The notes under the pieces are model-generated. The model was not told the origin of the DNA and did not search any database. It saw only the letters and a list, made by a program, of their open reading frames with translations. A stretch of DNA of 6,479 bases from Bacillota bacterium (lineage in GTDB: Bacteria; Bacillota; Sulfobacillia; Symbiobacteriales; ZC4RG38): positions 1-6,479 of the forward strand of contig QGUP01000115.1 in assembly GCA_003242505.1 (NCBI GenBank). The letters run 5' to 3'. The translations under genes were made by a program, and so were the position numbers. Every line of letters begins with the position of its first letter. Position 1 is the stretch's first letter. Of this stretch, positions 1 through 4,342 are shown in pieces.

Positions 1-215
1 TGGGTTACGCGGGCCTCGCCTTCCTCGGCGCCCTGACCTGGCAGTGGGTCCGCCGGCGCGCGGGCGGGCCCGGGGCAGGGGCTCCGCCCCGAACCGACCG
101 GGCGCAACCCGCCCTGCCGGCGGCGCCGGTGGAGGCGGTCTGGGTCCCGGAGCCGGCGGAAGCCCCGGAGGAGGGGGTGCCGGAGGCGGGGGAGGAGCCC
201 CTGGGCCTGGGGTAG
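1..215 (+). CDS. C-terminal fragment of an unidentified membrane-associated protein
   Basis: The 5' part lies outside the window. The frame read from base 3 is open for 70 codons to TAG at 213-215, and about 90% of its third positions are G or C, as in the other genes here; the competing frames do not show this. The visible part begins with a short hydrophobic stretch (GYAGLAFLGALTWQWV), followed by a basic RRR cluster and then a long Pro/Ala/Glu-rich acidic tail ending EEPLGLG. This is the pattern of a membrane helix with a positively charged cytoplasmic flank and a disordered tail (inference). The base before the first complete codon is unknown, so I cannot exclude that the codon ending at base 2 is the start of a small protein. 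I do not recognise the family and give no function. Confidence 0.6.
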   Translation, partial: GYAGLAFLGALTWQWVRRRAGGPGAGAPPRTDRAQPALPAAPVEAVWVPEPAEAPEEGVPEAGEEPLGLG

Positions 216-234
216 GGTCCCAGGGATGGGACCC
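215..234 (+). terminator. Hairpin at the end of the first gene (no U-tract)
   Basis: GGGTCCCA (215-222) and TGGGACCC (227-234) are perfect inverted repeats: 8 bp around the loop GGGA. The stem starts on the last base of the TAG stop, where a terminator would be expected. The bases that follow are G-rich rather than T-rich, so it is not a classical intrinsic terminator. It could instead protect a 3' end or act with Rho. Confidence 0.35.
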
Positions 235-252
235 GGGGGCCGGGGCATCCTG
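224..252 (+). promoter_or_regulatory. Weak candidate forespore sigma-G promoter for the SASP gene
   Basis: SASP genes are normally transcribed in the forespore by sigma-G, whose boxes are roughly GNATR (-35) and CATNNTA (-10). Here GGATG (224-228) and CATCCTG (246-252, one mismatch at the last base) are separated by 17 bases. Transcription would start near 259, just ahead of the ribosome binding site at 270-277. The -35 overlaps the right arm of the preceding hairpin. The motifs are short and degenerate, so this is suggestive only. Confidence 0.3.
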
Positions 253-284
253 TAGACAGCCTCTCCCCGGGAGGTGAACAGCGG

Positions 285-497
285 ATGCCGCGGAGGAACG
301 GGAAGGTGATCCCCCAGGCCGGGGCGGCCCTGGACCGCCTCAAGTACGAGACCGCCGCGGAGTTGGGCATCCCCAACTACACCGGGTACCGGGGCGATCT
401 GCCTTCCAAGGTCAACGGCGCCGTTGGTGGGAACATGGTCCGGAAGCTCATCGCCCTGGCAGAATCCCAGCTGGCGGGCCGGGGACCCCAGAGCTGA
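285..497 (+). CDS. Alpha/beta-type small acid-soluble spore protein (SASP)
   Basis: This is a 70-aa protein of the family that coats and protects forespore DNA and is degraded by the GPR protease at germination. Both family signatures are present: ALDRLKYETAAELGI (residues 15-29), around the usual GPR cleavage point after E22, and VNGAVGGNMVRKLIALAE (43-60), the conserved second DNA-contacting helix with its Asn-Gly pair (N44-G45). The length matches the family (about 60-75 aa). ATG at 285 has a strong Shine-Dalgarno, GGAGGTGA at 270-277, seven bases upstream, which fixes the start. Between the two motifs lies a PNYTGYRGDLPSK segment, as in clostridial-type members. Residue 23, after the expected cleavage site, is Thr where Bacillus proteins usually have Ile or Phe. 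The gene appears monocistronic, with a 15-bp hairpin just after the stop. Paralogues are usual, so I assign no ssp letter. Confidence 0.95.
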   Translation: MPRRNGKVIPQAGAALDRLKYETAAELGIPNYTGYRGDLPSKVNGAVGGNMVRKLIALAESQLAGRGPQS

Positions 498-513
498 CCC
501 CTCTGCCAGGGTA

Positions 514-548
514 GGAACGCCCGGCGGACTCTGTCCGCCGGGCGTTCC
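514..548 (+). terminator. Strong hairpin terminating the SASP gene
   Basis: GGAACGCCCGGCGGA (514-528) and TCCGCCGGGCGTTCC (534-548) form a perfect 15-bp stem with the 5-base loop CTCTG, starting 16 bases after the SASP stop codon. The downstream bases (CTGTGCTACAATTG) contain no real U-tract, so termination would rely on the stem or on a factor; the hairpin may also stabilise the spore mRNA. Stem and position are certain; function is inferred. Confidence 0.7.
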
Positions 549-551
549 CTG

Positions 552-560
552 TGCTACAAT
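552..560 (+). promoter_or_regulatory. Extended -10 promoter-like element downstream of the SASP gene
   Basis: TGCTACAAT fits the extended -10 form (TG-N-TACAAT, one base from TATAAT) and sits in a short AT-rich island (TACAATTGTAAAT) in otherwise very GC-rich DNA. No good -35 lies 16-18 bases upstream, where the SASP terminator stem is, but extended -10 promoters can work without one. Transcription would start near 567 and run through the structured spacer toward greA. It could be an upstream greA promoter, a promoter for a non-coding RNA, or chance. Confidence 0.4.
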
Positions 561-598
561 TGTAAATCGACTCCGGGAGCCCGCTGGCTTCATCCATT

Positions 599-621
599 CC
601 CGGCGCCGGTCCCGGCGCCGG
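599..621 (+). repeat. Two direct 11-bp copies of a GC palindrome
   Basis: CCCGGCGCCGG occurs at 599-609 and again at 611-621, separated by one T. Each copy holds the 10-bp perfect palindrome CCGGCGCCGG, so the pair can fold in several alternative ways. It lies in the non-coding spacer between the SASP gene and greA. I do not recognise it as a known repeat family; in DNA this GC-rich it could be compositional. Confidence 0.6.
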
Positions 622-673
622 CCGGCTGCGCTCCCGGCCCCCGGTCTGGCCGGCTGCCGGGCCGGCGGCCTCG

Positions 674-735
674 GGGCTGGAGGCGAGAGGCGGGCCCGGA
701 GCCTCCAACCCCGCCGGCAGCCAGGCAGGGTTGGA
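674..735 (+). other. Overlapping, mutually exclusive inverted repeats upstream of greA
   Basis: TGGAGGC (678-684) pairs with GCCTCCA (701-707), extendable past one C-A mismatch to 674-711. TCCAACCC (704-711) pairs perfectly over 8 bp with GGGTTGGA (728-735). The two hairpins share bases 704-711, so only one can form at a time. The right arm of the second covers the -35 box of the greA promoter (731-736). On DNA this dyad could be an operator; on RNA made from the upstream promoter the pair could act as a switch. The complementarity is visible; any role is inference. The rest of the 498-845 spacer holds no convincing gene. Confidence 0.45.
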
Positions 736-760
736 CACGGGGCGACCGGCGTTGTATAAC
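731..760 (+). promoter_or_regulatory. Sigma-A promoter of greA
   Basis: TTGGAC (731-736) and TATAAC (755-760) are separated by 18 bases and match the housekeeping -35 and -10 consensus well; this is one of the few AT-rich spots in the spacer. Transcription should begin near 767, giving a leader of about 80 bases before the greA start at 846. Confidence 0.7.
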
Positions 761-770
761 ATGGGTAGAT

Positions 771-817
771 GGACGGGGCCATGCCCCGCCCGTTTCCGTT
801 GCGCGGACTGTCGGAAA
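771..817 (+). other. Two hairpins in the greA 5' leader
   Basis: Just inside the predicted transcript, CGGGGC (774-779) pairs with GCCCCG (783-788) around a 3-base loop, extendable to 771-791 across one mismatch and followed by CGTTTCCGTT. Next, TTTCCG (793-798) pairs with CGGAAA (812-817). The first, with its weak T-rich follow-up, could be a leaky early terminator; the second is short. Neither matches a riboswitch I know. Confidence 0.35.
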
Positions 818-845
818 GACGCCAGGGTTAAGGGGCGAGACAGGA

Positions 846-1331
846 TTGGAGGAAAAGGAGATCATTCTCTCTCCTGAGGGCCTGCGTAAGATTCAGGAGG
901 AGTTGGACTATCTAAAGAACGTCAAGCGCAAGGAGGTGGCCCAGCGGCTCAAGGAAGCCCGGGCCCTGGGCGACCTCAGCGAGAACTCGGAATACGACGA
1001 TGCCCGGAACGAACAGGCCTTTGTCGAGGGGCGGATCGCCCAGCTGGAGAAGACCCTCCGGCTGGCCCGGGTGATCACCCAGGACGAGGTCGGCGCCCAG
1101 GGGGACGGCGTCGTCCGGCTGGGGAGCCGGGTTCGCCTCAAGGACCTGGAGTACGGCGACGTGGAGGAGTACACCATCGTCAGCTCCGTGGAGGCCAACC
1201 CCGCGGAGCGGAAGATCTCCACCGAGTCCCCGGTCGGCAAGGCGATCCTGGGGCAGAAGGCCGGCGCCGTGGTGACCGTCGAGGCGCCGGCGGGTCCGAT
1301 CCGGTATCAGATCCTCGAAGTGCTTCCGTAG
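846..1331 (+). CDS. greA: Transcription elongation factor GreA
   Basis: This 161-aa protein binds in the secondary channel of RNA polymerase and stimulates cleavage of backtracked transcripts, rescuing arrested complexes. Residues 1-75 form the antiparallel coiled coil typical of GreA. Its tip motif GDLSENSEYDDARNEQ (42-57) carries the acidic pair D43 and E46 that helps hold the catalytic Mg2+. Residues 80-161 are the FKBP-like domain, with the conserved ISTESPVGKAILGQKAG stretch (124-140). The length is close to the usual 155-160 aa. The start is TTG at 846, chosen because the following MEEKEIILSPEGLRKIQEEL matches the family N-terminus; AAGGGG (830-835) is a modest ribosome binding site 10 bases upstream. 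A purine-rich GGAGGAAAAGGAG run lies just inside the gene, but no ordinary in-frame start follows it. Its own promoter lies at 731-760. Confidence 0.96.
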   Translation: MEEKEIILSPEGLRKIQEELDYLKNVKRKEVAQRLKEARALGDLSENSEYDDARNEQAFVEGRIAQLEKTLRLARVITQDEVGAQGDGVVRLGSRVRLKDLEYGDVEEYTIVSSVEANPAERKISTESPVGKAILGQKAGAVVTVEAPAGPIRYQILEVLP

Positions 1332-1420
1332 TCGAACCTTCGGCAAACGGCTGCGGAGAAGACCCTTCGGCAGGGGAAAAACGTTGGGGTAGAAGTATGG
1401 CCGGCCGCGGCAGGGGGGTG

Positions 1421-1448
1421 TTCCTTCGCCCGGCTGGTCTGCTATCAT
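1421..1448 (+). promoter_or_regulatory. Extended -10 promoter giving a leaderless M16 peptidase mRNA
   Basis: TGCTATCAT (1440-1448) is an extended -10 (TG-N-TATCAT); a weak -35 TTCCTT (1421-1426) lies 16 bases upstream of the hexamer. The hexamer ends six bases before the ATG at 1455, so initiation at the usual distance falls on or next to the A of the start codon. No Shine-Dalgarno lies before that ATG (GGGCCC). The remainder of the greA-M16 gap (1332-1420) shows no clear terminator. Confidence 0.6.
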
Positions 1449-1454
1449 GGGCCC

Positions 1455-2702
1455 ATGCAGCACTACGAGCTTTTCACCCTGGCCAACGGTCTGCGGGTGG
1501 CCGTTGAACCCCTCGCCCACGCCCGGTCGGTGGCGGTGGGGATCTGGATTGGCGCCGGGGCCAACGACGAGCGGCGGGGGGAAGCCGGCGCCGCACACTT
1601 CCTGGAGCACATGCTCTTCAAGGGCACCCTCCGGCGCAACGGCCGGGAGCTGGCGGCCTGGATGGACCGCATCGGCGGCGAGGTGAACGCGGTCACCGGC
1701 CGGGAGACCACCACGTACTACGCCTGGGTTCTGGCGGAGTACTGGGTCGAGGCCCTGGAACTCCTGGCGGAGATGCTCCTGGAGAGCCGGCTGGATCCCA
1801 GCGACGTGGAGCGGGAGCGGCAGGTGATCCTGGAGGAGATCAAGGGGGACGACGACGCCGCGGAGCAGCGGGTGATGGCGGACTTCGACCAGCTCCTGTG
1901 GGGGTCCCACCCCCTGGGGCGGCCTATCACCGGTACCCGGCGGAGCGTCGCTGGCCTCTCCTGGCAGCGGCTGGTGGCCCTGCGGCGGGAACTGTACACC
2001 CCCGACAACGCGGTGGTCTGCCTGGTCGGCGCGGTGGACCCCGGCGCGGCCCGGGAACAGGTGGCCCGGCTGCTGGGGGGCTGGCAGGGCACCCGCGCCC
2101 GACCCCGGCCAGGTCCGCCGGTTCCCCGCCCCGGCCTGAGGGTCCGGCGCCGGTCCATCGACCAGGTGCATCTCGTGCTGGGCGGACCGGGCCCCGGCCT
2201 CGGGGACCCGGCCCTCTACTCGGGCATGGTCCTGGGCACCATCCTGGGCGGAGGGAACTCGTCCCGGCTCTTCCAGCGGATTCGGGAAGAGGAGGCGCTG
2301 GCCTACAACGTCTACTCCTTCCACGAGGCCTATCGGCACGCCGGGGTGATGGGGGTCTACGCAGCGGTCCGGACGGAGGCCGCAGGCCGGGCCCTGGCGC
2401 TGATCAGGGCGGAGCTGGAGCGGCTGGCCCGGGAACCGGTCAGCGCGGAGGAACTGGAGCGGGCCCGGGCACAGCTGAAGAGCAGCCTCCTCCTCGGGCT
2501 GGAGTCGGTCCCGGAGCGGATGCACCGGATGGGGGAGCAGCTGACCCTTCTGGGCCGGACGGTGCCGCCGGAGCAGGTGGTGGCCCGGATCGAGGCCGTC
2601 ACCGCCGCGGACGTGCAGGCCCTGGCCGGGCGGCTCCTGGCCGGGCCCCAGACCCTGGCCGCGGTGGGACCCATCCGCCGGGAGGACCTGCTGGGGGCGT
2701 GA
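1455..2702 (+). CDS. M16 family zinc metallopeptidase (YmxG / processing-peptidase type)
   Basis: This 415-aa protein is a member of the M16B insulinase-like peptidases, related to mitochondrial processing peptidase beta and to Bacillus YmxG. It is expected in the cytoplasm, as no signal peptide is seen. The inverted zinc motif HFLEH lies at residues 48-52 (H48 and H52 bind zinc, E51 is catalytic). The third ligand is expected at E128 in ILEEIKGDDD, at the standard 76-residue spacing. The second, inactive half carries the conserved GGGNSSRLFQRIREEEALAY segment (265-284), which helps bind substrate. Length and two-lobed layout match the family (about 410-430 aa). The N-terminus YELFTLANGLRVAVEPLAHARSVAVG matches relatives that begin at this point, supporting ATG 1455 despite the lack of a ribosome binding site. 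In Bacillus the homologue lies near pnp; that neighbour is not seen here. Substrates are unknown. Confidence 0.93.
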   Translation: MQHYELFTLANGLRVAVEPLAHARSVAVGIWIGAGANDERRGEAGAAHFLEHMLFKGTLRRNGRELAAWMDRIGGEVNAVTGRETTTYYAWVLAEYWVEALELLAEMLLESRLDPSDVERERQVILEEIKGDDDAAEQRVMADFDQLLWGSHPLGRPITGTRRSVAGLSWQRLVALRRELYTPDNAVVCLVGAVDPGAAREQVARLLGGWQGTRARPRPGPPVPRPGLRVRRRSIDQVHLVLGGPGPGLGDPALYSGMVLGTILGGGNSSRLFQRIREEEALAYNVYSFHEAYRHAGVMGVYAAVRTEAAGRALALIRAELERLAREPVSAEELERARAQLKSSLLLGLESVPERMHRMGEQLTLLGRTVPPEQVVARIEAVTAADVQALAGRLLAGPQTLAAVGPIRREDLLGA

Positions 2703-2713
2703 ACCCCCCGTGG

Positions 2714-2744
2714 GCCGGGTCTGGGCGAACCTCGCCCACCCGGC
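2714..2744 (+). terminator. Long hairpin between the M16 peptidase and esterase genes
   Basis: GCCGGG (2714-2719) pairs with CCCGGC (2739-2744); after a 2-base bulge (TC), TGGGCGA (2722-2728) pairs with TCGCCCA (2732-2738) around a 3-base loop. That gives 13 bp in all, starting 12 bases after the M16 stop. No T-run follows. It may terminate the M16 transcript or partly separate it from the downstream esterase gene, for which I see no clear promoter. Confidence 0.45.
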
Positions 2745-2792
2745 ATGGGCAGCGGCGGGCCCGGCGCATCCTACCCCCGGGAGGTGGGGGTG

Positions 2793-4187
2793 GTGCGGAC
2801 TGGCTCCGGAACCGGCCCCCGGCGGCGGTGGCGGCCCCTCACGGCCCTGGGGTTGCTCGCCGCGGCCTGCCTGCTGGTATTCCAGGGCCCGGGAGGGGAG
2901 CCTCGGCGGGAGGCGGCGGGGGCCGCGCCGGCAGCGGCGCCGCCCGCCGGGGCCCCGTCTGCTGCCAGCCGCCCCGGGCCGCTGCCGGACCGGTGGTCCG
3001 ATGCCCGCGCGGCCATTCTGGCCGCGGGTCCGGCCGAGCGCCAGGGGCTCGCCCGGATGTGGTGGGAACGGGTCCGGCGGACGGGAACGCCCAGGCTCGA
3101 GGGCGACTGGCTTTATTTTTTCTACTGGGGTGAGGCCCGGCAGGTGGCGGTCAGCAGCGAGGTGACCCGCTGGCATCCCCTGGACCTCAGCCGGTTGCCC
3201 GGGACGGACCTGTGGGCCGGCTCCCTGCCCGTACCCGCCGACGCGGTCTTTCAGTACCGGTTGCTGGTGAACGGCCGGGGGCAGCCCGATCCCGCCAACC
3301 CCCGGCGCAGCCGCGGCTTTGGCGTCGTCTGGAGCGTCTACCTGGGACCCCTGGCGCCAGGGGAGGAGCCACCGTCCTTGCCCGCCGGAGTGCGCCGGGA
3401 ACGCTGGACCCTGACGAGCCAGATCCTGGGGCGCCCGGTCCGGGTGGAGGCCTGGATCCCCCCGGAATGCACGGGGGCCCGCCGGTGCCCGGCCCTCCTC
3501 GCCGCCGATGGCCCCGCTTACGTCGAGGAGGCCCGGCTGCCCGGGGTGGTCGCCGGGCTGGCGGCCGGGGGGCAGATCCCGCCCCTGGTGGCGGTGGGGA
3601 TTCAGCCGCCGGAGAGCCCGGTGCTGCGGCTAGTGGAACTGGTCCCCGGGGTGCGGCCGGGGACCTGGCCCCGGTTCGTGGTGGAAGAGCTTCTCCCGGA
3701 CCTCTCCCGGCGGCTGCCGGTCTCGCCGGGGCCCCACGGGCTTCTCGGCTTTTCCGCAGGGGCTGCGGCCATGCTGGAGGTGTTGCTCGGGCACCCCGAC
3801 CGCTTTGCCTGGGCGGTGATCCAGTCCCCCACGGCCCTGAGCCCCGTGCTGGAGGAGGCCATCGGCTGCGCCCGGCCGGAGGGCCAGAGGGTCTGGCTCA
3901 CCTGGGGGCGGTACGAGGGAAACATCTTCGGCGTCGACGTCCGGGCCTACGGGGCGGATCTGGCCCGGCGGCTGTCGGACCAGGGCTTTGCCGTCGGGGG
4001 CGGGGAGCGGCCGGCGGGCCACACCATGAGCTACTGGCGCCGGGACCTGGCCGCCGCCCTGGCCTGGGCGGCGGCGGCCGGCGACCAGGCGGGGAGCGCC
4101 CCGGCGCCGGCACCGGGGCCGAGGGGCCGGGCGGAGGGACCGGAAGGCCGGGAGGAGGGCCCCCGGGCCTGTGCCGCCGGGACTTGA
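2793..4187 (+). CDS. Putative exported or membrane-anchored esterase, enterochelin-esterase (Fes/EsteraseD) type
   Basis: With the GTG at 2793 as start the product is 464 aa. GGGAGG (2779-2784) lies 8 bases upstream; an ATG at 2745 is in frame but abuts a hairpin and lacks a ribosome binding site. The N-terminus has a basic RRRWR (10-14) and a hydrophobic LTALGLLAAACLLVF (16-30), a signal peptide or membrane anchor, followed by an Ala/Pro-rich linker (about 35-65). Residues about 105-185 resemble the CBM48-like domain of Fes-type esterases (WHPLDLSRLPGTDLWAGSLP, then DPANP at 166-170). Residues about 205-430 form an alpha/beta-hydrolase domain: nucleophile elbow GFSAG (319-323, S321) and likely catalytic His H410 in AGHTMSYWRRDL. 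The acid is probably E375 or D382. A low-complexity Pro/Gly/Glu tail follows. Fes relatives cleave siderophore or other carboxyl esters, but no iron-uptake gene is adjacent, so the substrate is unknown. It may be cotranscribed with the M16 gene. Confidence 0.8.
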   Translation: MRTGSGTGPRRRWRPLTALGLLAAACLLVFQGPGGEPRREAAGAAPAAAPPAGAPSAASRPGPLPDRWSDARAAILAAGPAERQGLARMWWERVRRTGTPRLEGDWLYFFYWGEARQVAVSSEVTRWHPLDLSRLPGTDLWAGSLPVPADAVFQYRLLVNGRGQPDPANPRRSRGFGVVWSVYLGPLAPGEEPPSLPAGVRRERWTLTSQILGRPVRVEAWIPPECTGARRCPALLAADGPAYVEEARLPGVVAGLAAGGQIPPLVAVGIQPPESPVLRLVELVPGVRPGTWPRFVVEELLPDLSRRLPVSPGPHGLLGFSAGAAAMLEVLLGHPDRFAWAVIQSPTALSPVLEEAIGCARPEGQRVWLTWGRYEGNIFGVDVRAYGADLARRLSDQGFAVGGGERPAGHTMSYWRRDLAAALAWAAAAGDQAGSAPAPAPGPRGRAEGPEGREEGPRACAAGT

Positions 4188-4278
4188 CCCTCGGGACTCC
4201 CGGGTGCCTCCGGACCGGCCGAAGGGCTGGCCGACCTCGCCGCCGGAGCCGACCTGGTGGCGTGAGACCCCTGGTTGC

Positions 4279-4307
4279 TTGAAACCCCCGGAAGGCTCCC
4301 GTATACT
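4279..4307 (+). promoter_or_regulatory. Sigma-A promoter of the lysyl-tRNA synthetase gene
   Basis: TTGAAA (4279-4284) and TATACT (4302-4307) are separated by the optimal 17 bases, the best match to the housekeeping consensus in the window. Transcription should begin near 4314, giving a leader of about 29 bases, too short for a T-box or other riboswitch. The 4188-4278 stretch before it shows only short GC dyads and no clear terminator for the esterase. Confidence 0.8.
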
Positions 4308-4342
4308 TACCAGTAGCCAATTCCGCCATGGGAGGCAGGAAG

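Noticed and set aside
26..43. Lipoprotein signal in the esterase N-terminus (LLAAAC)
   Set aside because: The position three before the Cys is Ala rather than Leu/Val/Ile, and the hydrophobic run continues past the Cys, so a plain anchor or signal peptide is more likely. Coordinates given here are in the protein region encoded near 2850-2880, not bases 26-43.
561..700. A tRNA or riboswitch in the GC-rich spacer before greA
   Set aside because: There is no TTCRA T-loop, acceptor stem or known aptamer core; I see only generic GC-rich pairing.
1337..1372. Two copies of CCTTCGGCA (1337-1345 and 1364-1372) between greA and the M16 gene
   Set aside because: Only 9 bp, two copies, with no further periodicity or partner; probably chance. 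The small CCCT/AGGG stem here is too short and is followed by A, not T, so it is not a + strand terminator.
2745..2792. ATG at 2745 as the start of the esterase
   Set aside because: It directly follows the hairpin at 2714-2744 and has no ribosome binding site, whereas GTG 2793 has GGGAGG at proper spacing and starts just before the basic and hydrophobic segments.
912..3176. A 754-codon open frame on the - strand opposite greA, the M16 peptidase and the 5' part of the esterase
   Set aside because: It is antisense to three genes with clear family motifs, and its product is Pro/Arg/Gly-rich with no recognisable domain. Long antisense frames are expected where third positions are nearly all G/C.
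4328..4342. ATG at 4328 as the start of the lysyl-tRNA synthetase
   Set aside because: No Shine-Dalgarno precedes it; the GGGAGG it overlaps is the ribosome binding site for ATG 4343.
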